This document shows, piece by piece, positions 34,000 through 44,992 of a stretch of DNA of 47,262 bases (positions are counted from its first letter, which is position 1; each line of letters begins with the position of its first letter). Source of the DNA: Stereocaulon alpinum (Eukaryota; Ascomycota; Lecanoromycetes; Lecanorales; Stereocaulaceae); contig JAEUBA010000141.1 in assembly GCA_018257865.1 (NCBI GenBank), positions 1 through 47,262 of the forward strand. Reading direction: 5' to 3'. The position numbers were made by a program, and so were the translations under genes. The notes under the pieces were generated by a model. It was given only the letters and a program-made list of their open reading frames with translations, made no database searches and was not told the DNA's origin.

Positions 34000-36380
34000 A
34001 TGGCAAGAAGTGCATATGAAAGGACTCTATCGAAGGCTCCACTAAGACGTTATCGCGTAGTACCCAGTCTATCCATAGCAAAATCCCTACAACAATCTCA
34101 GAGCCTCCGCACCATGTCCTCCAAGTCCCATGACAAAGATGCCAAGAATCTCAGATTCGGGCATCTACCTCTTTCTACGTCTGGGCCTGAGGAGTGTGCG
34201 CTAACGGTATGGGAGCAATATATGTTAATGGCCACATCGCAGACATTTGACAGCGCAACCAGGGTTCTGCACTTCTCCGCTCTCCCTACCACAACAAAGG
34301 CTCCGCTTTCCCACCTAATGAGCGTAAAGATTTTAAGCTCTACGGCCTACTGCCTCCAAATGTACAAACACTCGAAGATCAGGTCAAGCGGGCGTATCAG
34401 CAGTACAGTAGCCGCGCAGATGCATTGGCTAAGAATACTTTCATGACGAGTATGAAGGAGCAGAACGAGGTCCTATATTACAGAGTACGTACCACTTTAG
34501 CCCTCTAGTGAACCTCTCTCCACTCCTACTATTTCGGACTTGGTCTCCGACTCAGCCTGATCTTTAAACAGTTGATCCAAGACCACTTGAAGGAGATGTT
34601 CAGCATCATCTACACGCCAACAGAAGGAGAGGCCATTCAGAACTTCTCCCGGCTGTTCCGCAAACCAGAAGGCTGTTTCCTCAACATTTACGACCAAGAC
34701 CGCATTGAGGATAACCTTGCTCAATGGGGCGAGCGGGAGGATATCGATTACATTGTCGTGACCGATGGCGAGGAAGTGAGCGATTTGACTGACTGTGACC
34801 ACGGGAACAACGGCTGACCATGGCCTAGATCCTCGGTATTGGTGACCAAGGTAAGCTTTGCCGACACTCACCAGACTGTGTAGGCTAAGCGGGGCGCAAA
34901 GGCGTTGGAGGCATCCTCATTTCCGTGGCCAAGCTTGTCCTAACAACGTTATGTGCCGGGATTCATCCTCCGCGAACGCTCCCTGTCGTTCTCGATTGCG
35001 GTACTGATGTGCGTGGATACTCAAATCAATGTCGATTAGTTGCTGACATGGTGACAGAACGAGCAATTGTTAAACGACGAGCTTTACCTAGGAGTTCGGA
35101 AACCACGTATTCGAGGTAAAGAGTATGATGAATTTGTTGATAAGTTCGTGCAGTCAGTCCAGAAGCTGTATCCTCGAGCGTACCTACATTTGTGAGCCCG
35201 CATACCATGCTATTTCTTAGACTTGTCGTTGATGTGTTATCAGCGAAGACTTCGGCCTCTCCAATGCTAGACGGATCCTAGACAAGTACCGCCCAAAGAT
35301 TGCCTGCTTCAATGATGACATCCAAGGTACCGGATGCATCACGTTAGCAGCTATAATGAGCGCGCTCCATGTCAGCAATCTGAAACTTTCAGAAATGAAG
35401 CTCGTAGTGTTCGGATCTGGTACAGCAGGTATAGGCATAGCAGATCAGGTTAGAGATGCAATTGCTGCTGAGAGTGGAAAATCAAAGAATGATGCAGCGA
35501 AGCAGATCTGGTGCGTTAACAGCTAGCCTTTAGAGACTGTAAGCTGATAAGCAAGCTAGGTGCGTGGACAAACCAGGCCTTCTCCTCAAGTCTATGGGAG
35601 AAGATCTCACCATTGGACAAGGTCCCTTCGCTCGTGACGATAAGGAATGGCAAGGCAAAGATCATAATGATCTTCTTTCGGTCATCAAGGAAGTAAAGCC
35701 GCATGTACTCATTGGCACATCCACCAAGCCAAAGTCATTCACCAAAGAAGTTGTCAAAGAGATGTCAAAGCACGTTGAGAGACCGATCATACTTCCCTTG
35801 AGCAACCCAACTAGACTTCACGAGGCCGATCCAAAGGACATCAATGAATGGTCGAAGGGCAAGGCACTGATCGCTACCGGGAGCCCATTCCCTCCCGTCG
35901 AGTACAATGGCAAGAAGTATGAAGTTGGTAAGTCACTTCGAGCTTGCTGCTCCTTAGTGCAGGTCATTGAAACATTTCCTAGCCGAATGCAACAATTCAA
36001 CGGCCTTCCCGGGCATAGGTCTCGGTACTGTGTTGTCTCGGTCGAAGCTGCTCTCCGATAAGATGCTGGTAGCGGCAGTCAAAGCCATTGCCGCTCAATC
36101 TCCAGCGCTGAAGGATCCAGACAAAGGTCTCATACCGGACGTGATCGATGTTCGAGAGATCAGCGTCCACGTTGCAAAAGCCGTGATCAAGCAAGCCATT
36201 GAAGAAGATTTGGCAACTGAGAAGGACATACCCGAGAATGACAAGGATTTGGAAGAGTGGATTCGAGAGCAGATGTGGGAGCCAAGGTATCGGCCGCTGG
36301 TGCGCGTTGACCAGGAGAAAGCGAGTAAGCATGGGAGGGGAGAGTTGGGTACCGGAGGCGTGGCAAAGCAAGCCAAATGA
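34000..36380 (+). CDS. MAE1: NAD-dependent malic enzyme, probably mitochondrial
   Basis: Nine exons give 642 residues: 34000-34206, 34263-34484, 34572-34775, 34829-34850, 34902-35008, 35058-35191, 35244-35510, 35560-35927, 35983-36380. The enzyme converts malate to pyruvate and CO2 with reduction of NAD(P). The first 45 residues are rich in Arg and Ser and lack acids, as in a mitochondrial presequence. Signature sites are IIYTPTEGE (catalytic Tyr), GGILISVAKLVL, PVVLDCGTDNEQLL, HFEDFGLSNA and CFNDDIQGTG (metal ligands), and the nucleotide loop VVFGSGTAGIGIADQ. LPLSNPTRLHEADP and FPGIGLG follow. Exon 4 has only 22 nt; without it ILGIGDQG would be lost. Introns are 49-87 nt; the fourth has an AAG acceptor. 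The gene converges on the UCH gene with 54 bp between stops. Confidence 0.95.
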
Positions 36381-36434
36381 CTTTCGCTTTCTCCCTAGGT
36401 TCCTAATGCTCAATCACATGTACATACCTATACG

Positions 36435-37250
36435 CTAGTCGTCAAACTTCGGAGCCAGCGCCACAAGACTAAATCCGTAATCCTCATCGCCCATCATATC
36501 CTTGCCCAAAAACGTCCTAACCCCAAGCGCAAGAGCTTTCTCACTCAAAGCATCCTCCTCCTCACTCAACACCCCCCGATCAACAGGCCCCTTCATCCCC
36601 CCATTCAACTCCCACAAATGCCCATCATCCCCTTTCACAAACGTGATAAAATGAAACCCATTCTCCTCATCACGAGACGGCGGCTCTGTATCGCCCAGCT
36701 GAGCAGCAGAAGCATGAGCCGCTTCAATAGCTTCAGAATCATACAACAACTGCGCACGCTCCGTCTGCTTCAGCGGAATAGCTTCCTTTAACAACTTATC
36801 CAACTCACTATCGGGCTGGATGTAAGCTCTAGCACCACCATTAGACACAGCATGTAAGCAGCCAATCAGTCCACACGCATGGCGGATCGTTTGCCGGAAC
36901 CAGATTACCGGCTCATTTTCGCCGGAGCCCTTGTAAGGTTCCATGTTGTCGTTTTCGGCTGTGCGGGCTTTGGCGTAGACGGCTGCGGGGCAGATGAAGA
37001 TTAGAGCGTAGGCTGGGCGGGGGATGTGGGTTAGGTGGTCTGGGGAGGAGAGGGTGTAGATGTCGTAGATGCCGAGGGTGGGGGACACGCCGAGGGCGTG
37101 GAGGAGGTGGGTGAAGACGGCGGGGTTGTTTTCTTGGGGGGGATGTTAGGATTAGGGGGATCAGATGCTGATGAGAAAGGGTTACGTACCTAAGGGGATG
37201 AATGTTTTACGCTTGGTGGGGAGGTCAGGCTGGCTTGGTTCTGCGGCCAT
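36435..37250 (-). CDS. YUH1: Ubiquitin carboxyl-terminal hydrolase, UCH (peptidase C12) family
   Basis: Two minus-strand exons (37250-37190, 37132-36435) separated by a 57-nt intron encode 252 residues, close to yeast Yuh1 and human UCHL3. Splicing gives FIPLENNPAVFTHLLHALGV, the usual UCH N-terminus. The active site reads RQTIRHACGLIG, with oxyanion Gln101 and nucleophile Cys107; GFHFITFVK supplies His181. The third residue of the triad is normally the Asp of an LYELDG motif. Here the sequence is LWELNGG, with Asn at 197 (codon AAT). Such cysteine proteases free ubiquitin from small adducts and ubiquitin-fusion precursors in the cytosol. Whether Asn is common in fungal relatives I cannot tell. 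The intron acceptor is AAG after a C-run. Confidence 0.9.
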
Positions 37251-38077
37251 GATTCCTGACTATGTAATCTTGCGATTGGCACTTTGTCTTGGTTTCTAGA
37301 TCACGACTATGGGCAGAACATGTACGGAAGGTAAACCTCACAAGCAGAAGCTTAGTGTTTGGACGATGGGAATGATGTAGCCTCGGGCTGCTCCCCGCCA
37401 AGCTGACTCATACCGTGCACGGGGTTGCCTCACCTGTAGGGCGTAGAAGACCTTGCTGGGAAGCTGTGACTATGACGGTGGTCAGTCTCTACTGCTTCGA
37501 AGGATGGATACCCTTTACAGCCGGTTGTTATGGAGAAGTCAGCATCTGGTGAGGTGAGTCATGCCTACACCACATCTCCTCGACCCTACCCATCCCATAC
37601 CTTAAGAACATCATTAACATCCATATGCTGAAACGCTGCCGTCACTTTACTGCTATTACTTGTTCTGGATTGTCTGCTTAAAACGTGGCTCGTGCTACAG
37701 ATGTAAATCTATCCCCACTCCATGCCATAATGCCAGGAGTGAATCCGCTCCAAAATGCCGTGACCTCGGCAACAGAGCAATAAAGGAAGGTCTCTGCGCT
37801 CTAAGATCCCTAGCTACAGGCTTCTTATCATTTATCAGCCCGTACGACGAACCATAAACTAGTGAAGATAGCCAGTCCGAGTACAAAACATCATTGGTGA
37901 AAAGCTAGAGTGAGGAAATCCAACGCTTAGCAGCCAAGACGCCGAGCTCAAGAGAAGAAGTCGCTGATGAGCCCGAACGATGTGAGATTCATAGACTGTA
38001 GTATGTACTGCAATTGAGACGTTGGACTCGTCCTGCGTGAAAAAGCGTTAGAATAAGTGGTGAAAACTATGGTGGAT
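37251..38077. other. Gene-free transition toward the right repeat island
   Basis: This contains the upstream region of the UCH gene and then normal-composition DNA without a recognisable gene. Two overlapping frames near 37660-37886 (60-65 codons) have no features. Confidence 0.45.
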
Positions 38078-38148
38078 GAGGCCTACTTGGCAATGCTTGG
38101 CAAGGCTCGCTTAGCTAGCCTACTAGGGCTAGGGCTTGCCAAGGCCTC
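38078..38148. repeat. Inverted repeat at the edge of the right island
   Basis: The arms GAGGCCTACTTGGCAA (38078-38093) and TTGCCAAGGCCTC (38136-38148) are complementary apart from a 3-base insertion in the left arm. A further CTTGGCAAG lies between them. Beyond it, from about 38170, the DNA becomes RIP-like. It could be the terminus of a transposon, or a simple hairpin at the border. Confidence 0.5.
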
Positions 38149-39779
38149 CATGCGCGCACTAGATAAAATCTCTGCATGCAATTCTATCTAGCTGTAATAA
38201 CTCCAATAGCAATAGATTGTTCCACCCTAAGTTAATAACCAATTAGTCAATAGCTTACTAATATTCTAAAGGGTTATAAGCCTAAGTTCTATAACCCGTT
38301 AGCGTTAAATTACTACTTAAGATAAAATACTATATACCTATAAGTTAGTGCCCGTAATCTTCACAGAAGATTAATATAAAAACAGCTATATCTCGCTTAT
38401 TTTGTACTCGATTTAGAAAATTCTAGCGGCGTTAGAAAGCTCTCTATTTATAGTATACTTTATATATATAAAGTTAAGCTCTACCTTTATTATATATAAA
38501 GTTATTAAAATAGTAAGGTTTTAATAGTAAAAGGCGGCTTTAAAAGGCGCGCTCAGCTATTTATCAGGTCTAGGATTAGCACTAAGCTTCCGCCGCAACG
38601 CTTCTTTTACTTATAACTATTGCGTATATAGGCTAATTCTAATAATTCTTAATACGCAAGCAAGCTGATAGTTGACTTTAAAACTTATGAAATTATCTCG
38701 ATATTATATAACGTATGTGGCGCGAGGTATTACTGCGAAGAAGTTGCGATATAGATTTAACTTTTGGTAGTTAAAGGCGCTAGGAAGGCGCTAGCTGAGA
38801 AAGGAAATATAGCTCTAAAGAGGTGTTATGATTGGCTGCAAGCGCGGAACTGCTCCGAAAGTCGCGATATTCTATTATTATAAGAAAGATAGGCTATCGA
38901 CTAAGGAGTTAAAGAAATTTCGAAACTAGAATCTAACCCCCCTACGACTAAAGAAGAACTTAATACTAGTAGATACTAAAGACTTAATACTAAGATAGAC
39001 TCCTTATCGTCTAATAAGGTACTACTAAAGGGGGTTCGTATTAACCCTTAAGTATATACACGTTATAGCTACGCTAGCGTAATAATATTAGTTAGGGTCT
39101 AGGGGCTTAGTAATAGTATTACTACCTAGGACTCCCCTATATTTAGGGGATCTTTAGAAATTAGTTCTACTACTACTCTACTACTAAATAATATAATTAT
39201 ATCTATTACTTAATACCTAAATCTAGTAACTTTACGTCTCTTATACCTTAACGCGCTAGCTTAGAGCCGGTATCGCTAGCCCTTTATAGTTCTAATTTCT
39301 CTACCTTTTTAAGGGAGAGGCCTAGAGTTACTATAATATTAGGTTAGATACGTAGTTATACTACTATAACCGTTACTAATACCGAAGAACCTAATAATAA
39401 TAATAATAATAATAATCCTATAGAGAGCTATAGAACTAATAGAGAGTCTTAGCTAAATACCTCTAATTTAGATAATACTAATCTTAACTAACGCTTATAA
39501 GAAGCCTAAGCGACGAATCGCCGCCTAAAGTAACTACGCGAATTATTAGTATTAGAAGCTAAAAATAATATAATTTAATACCTAAGGTCGTAGAGTACTA
39601 TTAAAATACCTATAGGGATAGTTTAAGAGGAGGAATAATATCCTACTACCGCTATATTAGTATAATTAGTTAATATTACTAGCTAAAGGATTCCTTTACG
39701 TCTTATAACGCCTACCTTTAGCGCGCCTATAAATCTACCTATTAAACTTTAAAGACCCCTAGTACTAAAAAGCTTTCGG

Positions 39780-40051
39780 CCTAAGAATATATAACCTTAT
39801 AAGGGAATTAGCGAGGGTAAATACCTACGCTAGTTCGCTAACTTAGAGAAGAAGTTTCTTAAAAGTTTAGAGTACTTTTGTAATATTCGGTAACTATTAG
39901 GGTCTACTTAGTATTGGCAGTAATCTAATACTTAGTATCGGAAATAATATTAACGGGGTATTACCGTAGCGCTATATATATAGGTAAAGGAAGACGTTAT
40001 ACTACCCCGCTCCGTATTTAATAAGTATAAGGAGCGTATACCCTCTAGAAG
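39780..40051 (+). pseudogene. Gag-like remnant cut off at an LTR
   Basis: One plus-strand frame reads GISEGKYLR, then FANLEKKFLKSLEYFCNIR, and after several stops VKEDVILPRSVFNKYKERIPS. The pattern of aromatic and charged residues is like a retrotransposon capsid, but I cannot assign a family. It ends exactly where the left LTR begins, so the Gypsy element probably interrupted it. The upstream portion (39090-39780) may belong to the same protein. Confidence 0.35.
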
Positions 40052-40240
40052 TGTTAGGGAACGGGACGTAGATAAGGTATTCTTAATTCTATAGTAAGGA
40101 CTTAGGTACAGGAGTAAGCTAAGATAAAAGACGAGGAATTAGAAATAGGATAGGGGTAGTAGCTCTATATATAGGAGCTACTAAAACTTAATTCCTAATA
40201 GGGTAATCTTAGCTAGACTAGGCTAGGTCTACTAAGGCTT
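40052..40240 (-). repeat. 3' LTR of the Gypsy element
   Basis: This 189-bp block begins TGTTAGGGAACGGG and ends CTACTAAGGCTT. It aligns without gaps to 46954-47142, with a small number of differences, most at CA/TG sites. In element orientation it is the downstream LTR. A palindrome-like TAATATTAAC..GTTAATATTA follows directly inside it. Confidence 0.85.
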
Positions 40241-40369
40241 AATATTAACTAAAGTTAATATTAGACTTAGGGGCCCTTAGTAGTATATAGTAGATATAGC
40301 TTATAAGGCTATACTATAATAGTAACCCCCTCTTTAAGGTTAAGCTCCTATAAGAGGTATACGGCGGCA

Positions 40370-40740
40370 AGGTAGGGACTTAATAAGAAGGGATAAGGAC
40401 TAGATAGGTAGGGTAAGGCGAGAACTTAACTCCTCTGGAGTTATAACTAGGCAGGGGCTTAACTTATTCGGAGTCGTAATTAGGGCGAGGCGGGGACTTA
40501 ACTTATCTAGAGTTATAACTAAGCGAGGTGAGGTAAGGCGAGGACTAGGGTAACTCTCTTTAAGTTAGGTTATACTCTCCGAAGTATAGAATAAGGTAAG
40601 GCGGGGACTAGGCGAGGCTAGGCGAGGATTTATTAAGGATTAATATTAACTTAAGTTAATATTAAGCTTATATAGTAATACGGTAATTATTAATAAGGCG
40701 AGGACTAGGCGAGGCGAGGGCGAGAACTAGGTAAGTAAAG
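40370..40740. repeat. Short G-rich repeats inside the Gypsy element
   Basis: Imperfect copies of a 35-40-base unit containing ACTTAACTTATCTAGAGTT and AGGCGAGGCGGGG-like runs occur between 40370 and 40630. GGCGAGGACTAGGCGAGG recurs to 40740. The block lies between the 3' LTR and the integrase region. It is GC-richer than its surroundings, although it sits in a RIP island. Confidence 0.5.
40640..40665. repeat. Perfect 26-bp palindrome
   Basis: The sequence is its own reverse complement around the centre ACTTAAGT, with arms TTAATATTA. Closely similar, partly decayed copies lie at 40240-40263, next to the 3' LTR, and near 44170-44190. Confidence 0.75.
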
Positions 40741-43700
40741 ACTCCTTATAGCGGTAACCTTAAATAGTATATAGGGATTCGTAGGGACTAGTAGCGCTAG
40801 GCTTTAAGGCGTAGTACTTATTAATAACTTATTAATAGTAGTTTAGGTATTAAAATAGTTCCTACGTCGCTACGTAACCTTTCTAATTAATATAGTACTT
40901 TAGTAGTAGTAGGCTATATCTACGGTCGTACTTAGAATTTAAGATACTATTAACGTACTATTCGCGTTAGCCGTCTTTAGTAATTATAGGTTCTTAGGGT
41001 AGTTAGACTTATTTAAGTAGGGGATTATTAGCTACTAGCTATAGTAAGCTAGCGTAGAAGATAGGGTAGACTTTTATAGACGGGGGTAGGTCTAACTAGA
41101 CTATAAGGGGGTTATTAAAGATCTTAGAGACTTAGAAAGGACTAATATTATAGTTATCTAACTTAATAGAGGGTCGTATAGTATTTAGGTTCTTAGTATT
41201 TAACTATACTTAGTTATCTACTAAGTATCTTAGGTAGGGGCGTTAGTACTAGTTAGCTAAGGACTTAAAGATTACTTAGGTAATTAGTATCTTATCCTAT
41301 AGATAGTCGTTAAGGGCTTCTATCTATATCGCGAATTTATTAGCGGCGATTAGATAGGTACGGGCCTAGGCGGTAAGATCTAAGGGTAAGAGTTTAGTTA
41401 GTTTAAACCCGATATAAGGGTATTAACTATAATTAGCTAAGAAAGGTAAGGCTAGGGTATTAGAGGAGTTTATATTATTATTAAAGAACTCCGCTCTTAG
41501 GAGCTACTTTACCTAATTATCTTATATATAGTTAATATATATACGAAGGTAGTATTCTATTACTACGTTAAAGCGCTTAGTTTAGCTATCCGTTTATAGG
41601 TAATAGCCTATAGATATTCGTAGGTTAATCCTAAGCTACTTATAAAGGGACTACTAGACTTCTAACGTAAACTAAAATTCTCTATTAGATATAAGGATAT
41701 TAGGTAATCTATAGAGCTTCTATATATTTTAGTAGAAGCTATCGTAGGCTTTATCTACTTCTATAGACGTAGTAGGTATAAGGTATTATATCTTAGTTAA
41801 TTAATTAATAAAGACTAGGATATACTGATAGGTAATTCCCCTATAGGTATAAGGTAGTAAAGGACCTACGTAGTTTATTAAGATATCTCTCTATTATTAT
41901 TAAGGAGGTAGTAATAGGCGTAGCTAACCTTAGGTGCGCTAGCGAGAGGGCTTAGTTCTATAATATATATAGTAATTCCGTATAAAATACTAGACGCTAG
42001 TATAGACGTTTAGCTACTAATAGGCTTAGTTAATTAACTCGTAATACTTCGTATAACTAGGGTAGCTACCTATAACGCTATTATAGGCTAGCTAGACTAG
42101 GCGAAGCCGTAGCTTATTAGAATTTAGGATATACTATTTCTTATAGAAGTATAGGACTCCGTTCTTATCTTTATACTTAGCGAGGGGGATTCTACTATAA
42201 TATCTTTCCTTAGAGCGTAGTATTTCTAGGACTCTAGATACGAACTAGTTAGCTTCGTTAGCTCTATCCTATAGCTACTAGGTTAGGACGTCTAAGGGGT
42301 TTTTATTAGGGTTAATAAGATTATTACTATCTAACTTAGGTTTATAGGACGAGGGTAAGGTCTAGGGTTTTAGGTTAAGGTCTACCTCTAATTCTACTAA
42401 GGTTACCTAAATTAGGGTAAGGTATAACTAGAAGGGCTAAATAAGGATATCTAAGGTAGTTACTATTATAACTAGGGGGACTAGGGCTAGGGCTAGGGAA
42501 GTTACGCTTAGCGATATACTCTAAGTATAGTCTATAAGGACTTCTAAGGCTAGGTTTCTCCGCTTAAGGATCGTCTAGTACTAGTATTAGTATCTAAGGT
42601 CTAATATATCCCCCTCTTTAAGGAGATCTCCTAATTAATAAGTTAATATATTAGGTTTACCACCGTCTTTTCCTAGTCGGTAGGTAATCTTATAGTTAAA
42701 TTAGGATAGGAATTCGCTTTATCTAGCTTAGCAGCGTAATAATTCCTTAAATAAGGTAAAGTACTCTAAGGCTTTATAGTAGGATATTACCTTTATAGGT
42801 AAAGTAGAGCCTTCTAGCTTAAGATATTATTCCTTAAAGGTATAGATAATAGCTATAAGTTCCTTATTATAGATCTTATAGTTATACTTAGTAGGGTTAT
42901 ACTTCTTTAAAAAGTAAGTAATAGAGCGTAGTATATCTTAGTTATTATACTAAGATAGGATTCCTCCTAATATATAGTTAGAAGCGTTAGTTTCTACTAT
43001 AATCTTACGGTTAGTATTAAAGTAGACTAGGATTATATTAGAGGTAAAGGCTTTCTTTAGAGCCTTAAAGGCGGCTTAGCACTTATTATTCTACTCGAAC
43101 GGCGTATCTTTTTTAGTTAGGGCGGTTAGTAGTACTACTAGCTAACTAAACCCGTAGATAAAACGCCTATAGAAGTTAGCGAATTTAAGGAAACTTTAGA
43201 CGTCTTTAATATTAGTAAGCTTAGGCTAATTTAAGATAGTATTAATTTTCTTAGGATCTATCTTAATCCCTTAGGTAGTAATAATTAGTCCTAGGTAGGT
43301 AACTTCTTTAATATAGAAGTTATACTTAATTATATCTACTTATAGCCCCGCTTTACGAAGCTTCTAGAGTACTTATTAAATATAAATCTTATACTTAACT
43401 TCGATATCGCTATAGATTAGGATATTATTAAGGTACGTAGTATAGGTTTCGTCTAAGAACTCTCTTAGAGTATTATTAATATAATACTAAAATAAGGCAG
43501 GGCTATTATATAATCCGAATAGTATAATAAGGTATTCGAATAAGTCGAATTAGGTATAGAACGCTATTAGTTCCTTATCGCCTTCTCTAATCTAAAGGCG
43601 ATTAAACGTAGAGATAATATCTAACTTAGTAAATACCTTAGTATAACTTAATTAATTTAAGATCTTAGAGATTAAGGGTAAAGGGTACTAATTCTTTATA

Positions 43701-44410
43701 GTTACTATATTTAGTCTTTAATAGTTAATATAAAAGCGTAGGCCTCCGCTAGGCTTCTTAATAAATAGGATAGGGGATATAGCGGGGGAACGACTAGCTT
43801 AGATAAACCCTTTACTTAGGTTTTTATCTAAGTAATAATAGAGTTCTAAGATCTTATTATAGCTTATACTATATAGATAGGATAATAGAGGTTACTACCT
43901 ATCTTTTAACTTAATAGTATAATTATAGGGGTAATAGGGTAGTAAGGTAATTAATATCCTTCCTTAAAAAGATATCTAAGAAATTATAGTACCGCTTAGG
44001 TAGGATTATAGCTAGATTAATATTCTTCTAATCTTAATAGGCTTAGAGTTCTTCTTAAGTCGTAGTATAGGCTAGGTAAAGCTCTTAGTTTATCTTAAAT
44101 ATAGCTTAGTCCTAAGCTTAGGTATAGGTACTAAGTAGGGTTTCCTAATCTAAGTAAGGTTCTAGCGTTAATATTAACTTAAGTTAATAAGGACCGTTAA
44201 GAAATTAATTAATTTCTATAAAGGATAGACTAAAGGCGGCCTACTTATTAGACTAGATAAGGCGGGTAAAGGTATAAGGCTTTAGCTTATATATATTAAG
44301 GGTAACTAAGCGGGGCTAGATCTTAGGTATTTAGCCTTATTTTATAGAGGCGATAATACGGCTATACTTATTATTATAACTAGTCCCTTTAAGGATAGGT
44401 AGCGGGGTTA

Positions 44411-44992
44411 ACTCTTTTAGAGTTAAATCTAGCTTCTTTAAAGTAGGGAATAGGACTAAGTACTAAGTTAACTCCTTCTAAGTTATCTTCTACTTTTCTA
44501 AAGTAGGGAATAGAGTAAGAGATAGGGTTAACTCCTTCTAAGTTATATTATACTTCTTTAAAGTAGGGAATATAGTAAGGGACTAAGTTAACTCCTTTTA
44601 AGTTAGGTTCTACTTCTCTAAAGTAAGGAATAAGGTAGGGGGCTAGGTTAATTTCTTTTAAGTATAATCTTACTTCTTTAAAGTAGAGGACTAAGTTAAT
44701 TCCCTTTAGATTAAGTTTTACTTCTCTAAAGTAGAGGACTAGGGTATTAACTCCCTCTAAGTTAAGTCTTACTTCTCTAAAGTAGAGGACTAGGTTATTA
44801 ACTCCCTCTAAGTTAAGTCTTACTTCTCTAAAGTAGAGGATTAGGTAGACTCCTTCTAAGTTATATCTTACTTCTTTAAAGTAGGGGACTAAGTAGACTC
44901 CTTTTAAGTTATATCTTACTTCTTTAAAGTAGGGGACTAAGTAGACTCCTTCTAAGTTATATCTTACTTTTTTAAAGTATAGGGCGAGATAA
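44411..44992 (-). repeat. In-frame coding tandem repeat in the Gypsy polyprotein
   Basis: Eleven copies of a unit marked by ACTCC start at 44411, 44471, 44531, 44591, 44651, 44699, 44750, 44801, 44849, 44897 and 44945. The spacings are 60, 60, 60, 60, 48, 51, 51, 48, 48 and 48 bases, all multiples of three. On the minus strand they read as a peptide repeat of 16, 17 or 20 residues, consensus LVPYFKEVRYNLEGVY. I found a single TAA (44550-44548) through the whole array. Position relative to reverse transcriptase places it upstream of it, between gag and pol. Confidence 0.8.

Noticed and set aside
44411..44992. CRISPR array
   Set aside because: The units are contiguous degenerate tandem copies without unique spacers, in a eukaryotic retrotransposon.
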